Shown here in pieces: positions 1 to 4,883 of a stretch of 6,157 nt of DNA. Origin of the DNA: Gammaproteobacteria bacterium (lineage in GTDB: Bacteria; Pseudomonadota; Gammaproteobacteria; Steroidobacterales; Steroidobacteraceae); assembly GCA_003165495.1 (NCBI GenBank), contig PMMB01000264.1, forward strand, positions 9,578-15,734, written 5' to 3'. The notes under the pieces are model-generated. The model saw only the letters and a list, made by a program, of their open reading frames with translations, did not search any database and was not told where the DNA came from. How positions within the stretch are numbered: position 1 is the stretch's first letter; every line of letters starts with the position of its first letter. The position numbers and the translations under genes were made by a program.

Positions 1-345
1 TTCCTGCAGTGGATGGTGTTTCTCTCAGCCAATGTCTACGAGGCGGCGCTGCGCACGTATTATTCAGCGCGCTATTCGATCCGCGGCGAGGCGGATGCCG
101 AAGCGATCCGCGAACAGGGCACGGCCGATTTTTGCGCTTACCTGAGGCTGATCAGCCAAGGGCTCGGGCCCTATGTGCTGGGGGCCGACTATTCAATCGC
201 GGACGTCTATCTGTACATGCTCGCGTCGTGGTACCCCGGGGAAAAGACCGAGCTGTACGCCAGCCTACCCAAGTTGCAGGCGCATGCAAAACTCGTCTCG
301 GTGCGCCCCGCGGTTGCCAAAGCCGAGGCTGACCACGCGCAATAG
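1..345 (+). CDS. Glutathione S-transferase family protein, C-terminal part (5' end outside window)
   Basis: The frame is open from base 1 to a TAG at 343-345, so the gene enters from the left and only its last 114 residues are seen. They match the all-helical C-terminal domain of glutathione S-transferases. A W..F..A..Y.AALR.YY helix opens the fragment. Around residues 58-73 is LGADYSIADVYLYML, the conserved N-capping box and hydrophobic staple of the GST core (G..YSIADVYL). Near the end LYASLPKLQAH...VRPAVAKA matches the usual final helices with the RPAV signature. The N-terminal thioredoxin-like domain carrying the glutathione-activating residue must lie upstream. The family conjugates or reduces electrophiles with glutathione, usually in the cytosol; the substrate is unknown. 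The desaturase gene starts about 50-75 bases downstream on the same strand, so co-transcription is likely. The ATG at 13 is internal, not the true start. Confidence 0.87.
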   Translation, partial: FLQWMVFLSANVYEAALRTYYSARYSIRGEADAEAIREQGTADFCAYLRLISQGLGPYVLGADYSIADVYLYMLASWYPGEKTELYASLPKLQAHAKLVSVRPAVAKAEADHAQ

Positions 346-410
346 CCGCCGATCAAATTCGATGCCGTAGCTATCCGGTGACCGCCGTCGTAGGATGGGT
401 CTTTCCGGCC

Positions 411-415
411 GGGAG
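411..415 (+). promoter_or_regulatory. Ribosome binding site deciding the desaturase start
   Basis: GGGAG sits 6 bases before GTG 422. The alternative ATG at 395 is preceded directly by TAGG with no spacer, so the GTG is the better-supported start. Confidence 0.5.
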
Positions 416-421
416 CATTCG

Positions 422-1387
422 GTGGACGAAGTCTTCGTGCGGCGTGACGTGATCGATGCCGCTAAGCTGCGCAGTTTGTGCGTCGCGTCGAATGGCGAGG
501 GTGCCATCCAGACCCTGTCGCATCTGGGCGCCATCGCCGTCACCGGCACGCTGCTCTGGCTGACGCGCGGCACATGGTGGGCGGTACCGATATTCGCATT
601 GCACGGCGTGCTCCTCAACTTCCTGTATGCCGGGCAGCACGAACTCAGTCATTGGACCGTGTTCCGCACGGGCTGGCTGAATGAGTGGGTGGGTCGCGTG
701 TTGGGCTTCGTGCTGTTCTTTCCGCGCACCTTCGACCAGATACAACACATGGCACATCACCGTTTCACGCAGAACTGGATGCGGGACGGGGAGCTGGCGC
801 GCGAGCGCTATACGATGAGCTCATACCTACTTTGGATGTCGGGGGTGACTTACTGGTACACCCGCTGGCGCCGGATCCTGCGGTTCTCAGTCGGGGTCAT
901 CACCGAGCCGTATCTACCCGCCGCACGCCATGCCGATCTGATTCGCGAGGCGCGTTTGCATCTGGCCGGCTATGCGTTGATTGCCGGCATATCGCTGGCT
1001 GCGCACAGCGGGGCGGCCGTGATTCTCTGGCTGGCGCCGATGCTGGCGATGAAGGGCGTTCACCAGCTGCAGAACACTATCGAACATTTGGGCCTGTCGC
1101 ACGAAGACAACGTGCTGGCCAACACGCGAAGCACGCGCACCAATGCGGTCATGCGCTGGCTGGGCTGGCAGATGCAGTATCACACGGCGCATCATGCCTT
1201 TCCCGGGGTGCCGTTCCACCGATTGCATGAGCTGCACAAAGCCATTTTCACCTCGCGCGGTGCGGCGCCTCCGTCGATGACGTATGTGGGTTTCCAGATC
1301 GCGGTGCTGCGCGCCTTCGCGCGCGGTAAGACCGAGGCCGATTATCCCGACGACCGCACTTGGATAGCCGACCCGCCGCATGGGTAA
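422..1387 (+). CDS. Membrane fatty acid desaturase family protein
   Basis: A di-iron integral membrane desaturase or hydroxylase, 321 residues from GTG 422. The histidine ligands are all present: HELSH at residues 73-77, HMAHH at 109-113, NTIEH at 218-222 and HTAHH at 254-258. This is the HxxxH / HxxHH / HxxHH pattern of the family, in which the histidines hold two irons on the cytoplasmic face. Hydrophobic segments fit membrane spans at about 36-48, 53-71, 89-103 and 180-208. Such enzymes use O2 and an electron donor to put a double bond or hydroxyl on an acyl chain or other hydrophobic substrate; the substrate cannot be read here. I chose GTG 422 because GGGAG (411-415) lies 6 bases upstream. 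The in-frame ATG at 395 would add nine residues but has no properly spaced ribosome binding site. The 3' end overlaps the next gene by 8 bases, suggesting coupled translation. Confidence 0.9.
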   Translation: MDEVFVRRDVIDAAKLRSLCVASNGEGAIQTLSHLGAIAVTGTLLWLTRGTWWAVPIFALHGVLLNFLYAGQHELSHWTVFRTGWLNEWVGRVLGFVLFFPRTFDQIQHMAHHRFTQNWMRDGELARERYTMSSYLLWMSGVTYWYTRWRRILRFSVGVITEPYLPAARHADLIREARLHLAGYALIAGISLAAHSGAAVILWLAPMLAMKGVHQLQNTIEHLGLSHEDNVLANTRSTRTNAVMRWLGWQMQYHTAHHAFPGVPFHRLHELHKAIFTSRGAAPPSMTYVGFQIAVLRAFARGKTEADYPDDRTWIADPPHG

Positions 1388-2282
1388 TCGTCTTCTGGTT
1401 TATCAAGCATTGTGGGCAATGGACCGACTGATCGCACCCGAGGCGTCGGTGGCGGAAAAGTTCGACCGCGTGCTCGAGGCCGGATTCGAAGGAATGGCTA
1501 TCGACCTCGGCGCCCTCACCATGGAGCAGGCGGAGGCGACCGTGCCGCATTTCGTCCGCACGGGTTTGGCCGGCGGACTGACCGCATTCCCGACTTCGGT
1601 CGAAGGGCTTCGCCCGGCTCTGCTGCTGGCACACCGGATCGCCGCGCCGTTTGTGGTCGTGATCGGTCAAGAAATGCCGATTGGCCTCAGCGACATGGTG
1701 CCCGTGATCGAGGGTTGGCTGCGCGTGGCCGAGCAGGAGGCGATGCCGATCCAGTTCGAGACGCACCGCAATTGCATCACCAACGATCTATTTACCACCG
1801 TGCAGTTGCTCGACGCGGTCCCCGAGATGCGGCTGGCCGCCGACCTATCGCATTACGTGGTGGACCGCGAGATGCCCTGTCCGCCGCCACCGGCTTTGCA
1901 GAACTTGATAACGAAGGTGCTCGAGCGCTCCGACTCCCTCCAGGGCCGAGTGGCGGCACGCGGGCAGATCCAGATAGCGCTGAATTTTCCCCAGAACGCG
2001 AAATGGGTGGCGCTGTTCCGCGAGTGGTGGCGGCAGGGATTTTCCGCTTGGCTCGCGCGGCATGCGGGGGAGAACTCGGCGATGGTCTTCCTGTGCGAAC
2101 TCGGGCCGCCGGACTATGCGATCACCGACGCGCAAGGGCGGGAGCTGTCGGATCGCTGGGCGGAAGCCGCACTGTTGGCGCAATGGGCGCGGGCAATATG
2201 GAGCGAGGCCTCAGGCAGCCAGCAGGAGCCTGCGCTGCCTGCCCGGCATCGAATTGTCGATTTGCCGACAATCGATGAGTGA
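1380..2282 (+). CDS. Sugar phosphate isomerase/epimerase-like (xylose isomerase-type TIM barrel) protein
   Basis: A 300-residue protein resembling the AP endonuclease 2 / xylose isomerase-like TIM-barrel superfamily. Beta/alpha-barrel elements are visible: EAGFEGMAIDLG (33-44), APFVVVIGQEM (89-99), MPIQFETHRN (122-131), RLAADLSHYVVDRE (151-164), GRVAARGQIQI (189-199) and SAMVFLCELGPPDYA (233-247). Likely metal ligands by analogy are E127, D155 (perhaps with H158) and E240. The His-x-His strand usual before the last ligand is replaced by ARGQIQ, so the third ligand may be non-canonical, possibly Q197. Members isomerise or epimerise sugars and related polyols, but many are uncharacterised and no substrate can be assigned. 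The C-terminal part is rich in tryptophan (FREWWRQGF). The ATG lies inside the desaturase gene (8-base overlap, ATG 1380 and TAA 1385-1387), which argues for one operon and a linked role. A hairpin covers its 3' end. Confidence 0.78.
   Translation: MGNRLLVYQALWAMDRLIAPEASVAEKFDRVLEAGFEGMAIDLGALTMEQAEATVPHFVRTGLAGGLTAFPTSVEGLRPALLLAHRIAAPFVVVIGQEMPIGLSDMVPVIEGWLRVAEQEAMPIQFETHRNCITNDLFTTVQLLDAVPEMRLAADLSHYVVDREMPCPPPPALQNLITKVLERSDSLQGRVAARGQIQIALNFPQNAKWVALFREWWRQGFSAWLARHAGENSAMVFLCELGPPDYAITDAQGRELSDRWAEAALLAQWARAIWSEASGSQQEPALPARHRIVDLPTIDE
2248..2276 (+). repeat. Inverted repeat at the 3' end of the TIM-barrel gene
   Basis: ATCGAATTGTC (2248-2258) pairs with GACAATCGAT (2267-2276) around an 8-base loop, with one unpaired A in the left arm. 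It ends four bases before the stop codon. No T run follows, so it is not a textbook intrinsic terminator. It could stabilise the mRNA 3' end or cause pausing, or be chance. Confidence 0.35.
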
Positions 2283-2362
2283 TTCGTCCTACAGATCAAA
2301 AACGAGCACCACGTACCATTGTTCTCCAGTGTGACGTGTCGGCCGTTCGCCGGCGTATTCTC

Positions 2363-2367
2363 AGGAG
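2363..2367 (+). promoter_or_regulatory. Ribosome binding site of the CsbD gene
   Basis: AGGAG, 7 bases before ATG 2375. It fixes the start of this short gene within a longer open frame that begins at 2279. Confidence 0.7.
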
Positions 2368-2374
2368 TCAATTC

Positions 2375-2557
2375 ATGAGCATGAACAAGGATCAAGTGGA
2401 AGGCCGAGCCAAAGAAGCAGCGGGAAAGGTCCGAGAGGTTGCCGGTAAAGTGGTCGGCAACACGAACCAGCAGGTGAAAGGCAACATCAACAAGAACGTC
2501 GGTGCGGCTCAAGCAAAGTATGGTGATGTGAAAAGTAATATCAAGGATTCGAAATAG
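2375..2557 (+). CDS. CsbD family stress response protein
   Basis: A 60-residue, highly hydrophilic protein of the CsbD family (YjbJ-like), small proteins induced by general stress in many bacteria; the molecular function is unknown. The hallmark N-terminus is MNKDQVEGRAKEAAGKVRE, followed by AGKVVGN and a Lys/Asn/Gln-rich tail with NQQVKGNINKNVG. The composition (Lys, Gly, Ala, Asn, almost no aromatics) suggests a flexible helical cytosolic protein without signal peptide. The start is ATG 2375, since AGGAG (2363-2367) is 7 bases upstream. A second in-frame ATG at 2381 encodes the family's usual MNKD start but has 13-base spacing. The frame continues open upstream to 2279, but that stretch has no family similarity. 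It lies 92 bases after the TIM-barrel gene and is probably transcribed separately, though I could not find a convincing promoter. Confidence 0.9.
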   Translation: MSMNKDQVEGRAKEAAGKVREVAGKVVGNTNQQVKGNINKNVGAAQAKYGDVKSNIKDSK

Positions 2558-2578
2558 GGCGAGACGTCGATGGGGGGC

Positions 2579-2608
2579 CCATGCGCTGTTCTCATCGGCG
2601 GCGCATGG
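2579..2608. terminator. Inverted repeat in a convergent gap, possible bidirectional terminator
   Basis: CCATGCGC (2579-2586) and GCGCATGG (2601-2608) form a perfect 8-bp stem with a 14-base loop between the CsbD stop (2557) and the EamA stop (2623, opposite strand). Neither side has a real T run; only TT follows on the + strand. The position between converging genes is the main argument, so the assignment is tentative. Confidence 0.4.
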
Positions 2609-2622
2609 TTCCTTGAATCGGT

Positions 2623-3045
2623 TCAAAGGGCCATGAGAACGGCGCCGACGGTGACCAGAATGCCGCCTAAACCCACCTTCCAGGTGAGTCGCTCACCGAG
2701 AAAAGACACGGCAAATAAAACCACGAAAATGACACTGAGCTTATCGATCGGAGCGACGCGCGAAGCGGGACCCATTTGCAGCGCGCGATAGTAACAAAGC
2801 CACGACAGACCGGTGGCAACCCCCGACAAGACCAAGAACAGAACGCCTTTCGTGGACAGACTGTCAGGCCGTTGCCATTCTTGCCGCGCAAAAATCAGCA
2901 GCGCGGTGACTAATAAAATCACTATGGTCCGGAGGAAGGTTGCCAGATCGGAATTGATTTCGGAAACACCGACCTTGCCGAAAATCGCCGTCAGGGCGGC
3001 GAAGAACGCCGACCCGATCGCAAATACCCGCCAGTCCGCATTCAT
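2623..3045 (-). CDS. EamA/DMT family transporter, single-domain (half-size)
   Basis: A 140-residue, very hydrophobic inner-membrane protein with one EamA (DUF6) domain of the drug/metabolite transporter superfamily. About five spans can be read: WRVFAIGSAFFAALTAIFGKVG (5-26), LATFLRTIVILLVTALLIF (34-52), VLFLVLSGVATGLSWLCYY (68-86), KLSVIFVVLFAVSFLGE (102-118) and GLGGILVTVGAVLMAL (125-140). The loop YYRALQMGPASRVAPIDKLSVIF is the characteristic EamA signature, and FLGERLTWK matches the conserved segment before the last helix. Classical members carry two such domains in about 300 residues, so this one must pair with itself or a partner. Short single-domain relatives are common and it looks intact. 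Its ATG has no good ribosome binding site; instead a 13-codon reading frame with a strong one ends in an ATGA overlap with it. The aldo/keto reductase gene lies upstream on the same strand. The substrate is unknown. Confidence 0.85.
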   Translation of the reverse strand: MNADWRVFAIGSAFFAALTAIFGKVGVSEINSDLATFLRTIVILLVTALLIFARQEWQRPDSLSTKGVLFLVLSGVATGLSWLCYYRALQMGPASRVAPIDKLSVIFVVLFAVSFLGERLTWKVGLGGILVTVGAVLMAL

Positions 3046-3083
3046 GCCGGATTGCCAAGGACATTGCGTGCACTGACTTTCAT
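3042..3083 (-). pseudogene. Short leader ORF resembling the N-terminus of a molbindin (Mop/TOBE) protein
   Basis: Reading down the - strand, ATG at 3083-3081 opens the 13-codon frame MKVSARNVLGNPA and closes with TGA at 3044-3042. AGGAG (3097-3093) is 9 bases upstream, much better than anything before the EamA start. The TGA overlaps the EamA ATG as ATGA, an arrangement typical of translational coupling. The first nine residues follow the opening of molbindins, small molybdate-binding proteins that start MK(I/V)SARN.(L/F)KG; the match stops just where KG would be expected. Two readings fit: the stump of a molbindin gene whose body was deleted, leaving its start to drive the transporter, or a genuine short leader peptide that matches by chance. 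The nine-residue match is suggestive, not proof. Confidence 0.45.
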
Positions 3084-3092
3084 CGTGATGTG

Positions 3093-3097
3093 CTCCT
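3093..3097 (-). promoter_or_regulatory. Strong ribosome binding site of the short ORF before EamA
   Basis: AGGAG on the - strand, 9 bases before the ATG at 3083-3081. The EamA ATG 38 bases further on has no comparable site, so ribosomes probably load here and reach EamA by termination-reinitiation. Confidence 0.5.
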
Positions 3098-3130
3098 GAA
3101 GGGGGGTACGATTGCGCAGGATAGCGACCC

Positions 3131-4084
3131 TTACATTTCGGAAGCGACGCCTCCCATGATTCGCTCAGCGTTCTCGAAGAGTTCCGGCGCTACCGCATGT
3201 CCTGAGGCAGCCGCATTCTCGTCAACTTGTTCGGGTCGCGAGGCACCCGTTATCGCCGACGCCACATTGGACTGCCGGAGAACCCAGGCAAGAGCGAATT
3301 GAGCAAGCGTGAGACCCGATTGGGCAGCAAGCGGCCTCAGTGCCTGAACAGCTTCTAGCACCTTCGGTCGGAGCCATGCCGGGTTGAGAAAGCCGTTAAT
3401 CGCATCGTTCGCCGCGCGGCTATCACGGGGAACATCACCGCCTGGGAGGTATTTTCCGCTGAGTACCCCCTGCGCCAGTGGCGACCATACGATTTGTGAA
3501 ATGCCGGAACGCGTTGACAGCGAAATAAGCGCCCGTTCAGGACTCCGATGCAGCAGGGAGTATTGGGGTTGGCTGGAAACGAACCTCTCGACCTTAGGGA
3601 TGGCGAGCGCGGCCTCCACGCGATCGATGGGCCACTCGGAGAAACCGATGTACCGTACTTTGCCTGACCGTACGACCTCGCTTAAGGCCAGCATCGTCTC
3701 TTCGAGAGGCGTGTCGTTGTCGTATCGATGGCATTGATACAGATCGACATGGTTTACTTGGAGCCGCGCAAGCGACGCATCGAGCTGCTTGAAAATCTGT
3801 GCGCGAGACAGGCCCTTATCGGTGCTGCTCATCGGAAAGTAAAGCTTGGTAGCCAATATATAACTGTCTCGGCTGATGCCCGCCAGCGCTTCGCCCAAGA
3901 CCAGCTCGGCGGCGCCGCGGCCATAAACATTGGCCGTATCGATCAGGGTAATTCCGCGATCGAGGGCGCGATGCACGCAAGCGATGGCGTTGGCTTTCTG
4001 CGGGCCGTCCGAAAAAGTGAGCCAGGAACCGAAGGCGATCTCCGATACGGTAAGCTGGCTGTTACCCAGTTGGCGATATTTCAA
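3131..4084 (-). CDS. Aldo/keto reductase (Kv-beta/YghZ-like)
   Basis: A complete 317-residue NADPH-dependent oxidoreductase of the aldo/keto reductase superfamily, a cytosolic (alpha/beta)8 barrel reducing aldehydes or ketones to alcohols. The catalytic tetrad is in place: D49 and Y54 in LIDTANVYGRGAAE, K80 in YILATKLYFP, and H119 in DLYQCHR. Cofactor-binding segments are SQPQYSLLHR (171-180), SPLAQGVLSGKY (201-212) and ITGASRPEQVDEN (278-290). YGRGAAELVLGEAL and the overall layout suit the potassium-channel beta-subunit-like branch (AKR6 and relatives such as YghZ), though the natural substrate cannot be told. The start is TTG (4084-4082), with GAGAG about 5 bases upstream; no in-frame ATG fits, because the family N-terminus MKYRQLGNSQLTVSEI begins exactly here. 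The TAA is 47 bases before the short ORF that leads into EamA, so both may share a transcript. Confidence 0.93.
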   Translation of the reverse strand: MKYRQLGNSQLTVSEIAFGSWLTFSDGPQKANAIACVHRALDRGITLIDTANVYGRGAAELVLGEALAGISRDSYILATKLYFPMSSTDKGLSRAQIFKQLDASLARLQVNHVDLYQCHRYDNDTPLEETMLALSEVVRSGKVRYIGFSEWPIDRVEAALAIPKVERFVSSQPQYSLLHRSPERALISLSTRSGISQIVWSPLAQGVLSGKYLPGGDVPRDSRAANDAINGFLNPAWLRPKVLEAVQALRPLAAQSGLTLAQFALAWVLRQSNVASAITGASRPEQVDENAAASGHAVAPELFENAERIMGGVASEM

Positions 4085-4118
4085 TCGGTCTCTCGGGTCG
4101 ATTCTGTTCCACTTGCGT

Positions 4119-4147
4119 AACTTAAGGCCGATTGATGTGGGTTACAA
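4119..4147 (-). promoter_or_regulatory. Possible sigma70-type promoter for the aldo/keto reductase
   Basis: On the - strand TTGTAA (4147-4142; 4 of 6 matches to TTGACA) is followed after 17 bases by TAAGTT (4124-4119; 3 of 6 matches to TATAAT). It would give a leader of roughly 28 bases before the TTG start. The match is weak and rests on position. Confidence 0.22.
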
Positions 4148-4185
4148 GTCGAGCCTGCACTGTAGGAAACAACCGACGGACGCTC

Positions 4186-4351
4186 GCGGCCCGCGCCCTG
4201 ATCGGCGATAGCCACACCGCCGCGCTGGCGGGCAGCGATGGTTCCATCCGGACGCCGCCAAGAAGGTGAGGCGTTGTTCGAGCGACTAGTTTCATTGCGC
4301 AACGACGTCGGCCTGTTTGCCGAAGAATACGATACCGAACGGCGTTCCTGA
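4186..4351 (+). pseudogene. GH15 (glucoamylase/trehalase-like) remnant with large internal deletion
   Basis: Two pieces of one glycoside hydrolase family 15 protein lie side by side in different frames. Bases 4195-4248 read A-LIGDSHTAALAGSDGSI, the typical start of bacterial GH15 proteins (LIGD..TAALV..DGSIDWL). From about 4250, in the next frame, comes GRRQEGEALFERL, then VSLRNDVGLFAEEYD (4289-4333) and a TGA at 4349-4351. That is the typical far C-terminus, which normally continues into LGNFPQAF. The join at about 4246-4250 replaces DWL and everything to the last helices. Since the family is about 600 residues long, more than 500 codons appear lost. Both catalytic glutamates and the (alpha/alpha)6 barrel are gone and the first frame stops at 4267-4269, so no enzyme can be made. 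No start codon with a ribosome binding site is evident. Intact relatives hydrolyse alpha-glucosidic bonds, often in trehalose or glycogen metabolism. It separates the divergent aldo/keto reductase and BON genes. Confidence 0.75.
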
Positions 4352-4453
4352 TCGTGTGGGATATGACCTTCACGCGCATCCTTCGCGCGCCTACAGATGC
4401 CGCCGGCGCGATGAGTCAATCTATTGCCCGACAATTGCGAGAGCCAATAGGGC
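4352..4453. other. Stretch without recognisable gene, upstream of the BON gene
   Basis: Between the GH15 remnant and the BON promoter region I see no coding similarity in any frame. It contains GC-rich short complementary patches around 4372-4411 (CGCGCATCC, GCGCGCC, GCCGGCGCG) but no clean hairpin. Confidence 0.4.
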
Positions 4454-4462
4454 TATATCAAA
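4453..4462 (+). promoter_or_regulatory. Possible -10 element (sigmaS/sigma70-like) of the BON gene
   Basis: CTATATCAAA resembles the extended sigmaS -10 consensus CTATACTTAA and lies about 20 bases before the BON start, predicting a leader near 16 bases. No well-spaced -35 hexamer is present, which sigmaS tolerates. Stress control would suit an OsmY-like product. The call is based on a short motif only. Confidence 0.27.
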
Positions 4463-4481
4463 CCGTTTGCAGGAGTAAAAG

Positions 4482-4802
4482 ATGAAATACCTCATACTAG
4501 CTAGCATGCTCACGGCCAGTGTTGTCTGTGCGCCGATGGTGCTCGCAGATGAACCTGGCGCTTCGTCGGATTCGTCCCATCACTATGTCAAGGATTCGAT
4601 GATTACCACGAAAGTGAAGGCAAAACTGGCGGAGAAACACCTGGCCACGTTGACCAGAATCAAAGTGGATACCGATGAGAATGGCGTGGTCTGGCTGAGT
4701 GGACGAGCTCCCACCCAAGACGCGGTGGATCTGGCAACCATGATTGCCAAAAATACCGACGGCGTCAAATCAGTCCACAACGACGTCGCGGTCGAGCCGT
4801 AG
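4482..4802 (+). CDS. BON domain-containing periplasmic protein (OsmY-like)
   Basis: A 106-residue exported protein with one BON domain. Residues 1-22 form a Sec signal peptide (K2, hydrophobic ILASMLTASVVCAPMV, cleavage probably after VLA), so the mature protein should be periplasmic. Residue C16 is inside the hydrophobic core and not in a convincing lipobox. A short Ser/His-rich linker (28-35) leads to the BON domain at about 36-105: KDSMITTKVKAKLAEK, then IKVDTDENGVVWLSG with the conserved V.L.G strand, then APTQDAVDLATMIAKNTDGVKSVHNDV, the usual A...A..I....GV..V.N.. ending. BON domains are thought to bind phospholipid membranes; OsmY and DolP, with two such domains, act in osmotic and envelope stress. 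The start is ATG 4482, 6 bases after AGGAG (4471-4475). It converges on pqiC, with a nested hairpin between them. Confidence 0.9.
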   Translation: MKYLILASMLTASVVCAPMVLADEPGASSDSSHHYVKDSMITTKVKAKLAEKHLATLTRIKVDTDENGVVWLSGRAPTQDAVDLATMIAKNTDGVKSVHNDVAVEP

Positions 4803-4820
4803 CGCGCGAAAGCTGCGTCG

Positions 4821-4883
4821 TGCGATAGGGTCTGTGCACGCGGGCGCCTCGAGAAATTCGAGGCGTCCGCAAGCACTATCGCA
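4821..4883. terminator. Nested inverted repeats between BON gene and pqiC, probable bidirectional terminator
   Basis: The inner stem is 13 bp: GCGGGCGCCTCGA (4840-4852) with TCGAGGCGTCCGC (4858-4870), loop GAAAT, and a single G-T pairing. Outer arms TGCGATAG (4821-4828) and CTATCGCA (4876-4883) match perfectly, and the right one contains the pqiC stop codon. No T run follows on either strand, so termination may rely on Rho or on the stem protecting transcript ends. It sits exactly between two converging genes. Confidence 0.6.

Noticed and set aside
13..15. ATG 13 as the start of a short complete protein
   Set aside because: The frame is open to base 1 and the residues before it (FLQW) continue the GST C-terminal domain, so the gene is cut by the window edge.
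685..1230. 181-codon + strand frame inside the desaturase
   Set aside because: It is an Arg/Ala/Gly-rich off-frame shadow of a gene with intact histidine boxes.
1412..2278. 288-codon + strand frame within the TIM-barrel gene
   Set aside because: It is very rich in Arg, Gly and Ala without domains; the 1380-2282 frame has the barrel motifs and the overlap with the previous gene.
2356..2361. TATTCT as a -10 box for the CsbD gene
   Set aside because: Transcription would start about at or after the ribosome binding site, and no fitting -35 is present.
2279..2374. Upstream extension of the CsbD frame to ATG 2279
   Set aside because: The extra 32 residues lack family similarity, and AGGAG at 2363-2367 marks the start at 2375.
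4081..4434. 117-codon open frame on the - strand (and an 85-codon one at 4122-4379)
   Set aside because: They lie antisense to the GH15 remnant, have no family features, and the composition is that of a GC-rich shadow frame.
2541..4599. Exact 12-base repeat TCAAGGATTCGA at 2541-2552 and 4588-4599
   Set aside because: Both copies encode similar short residues (KDS) in unrelated genes; flanks do not match, so it is probably coincidence.
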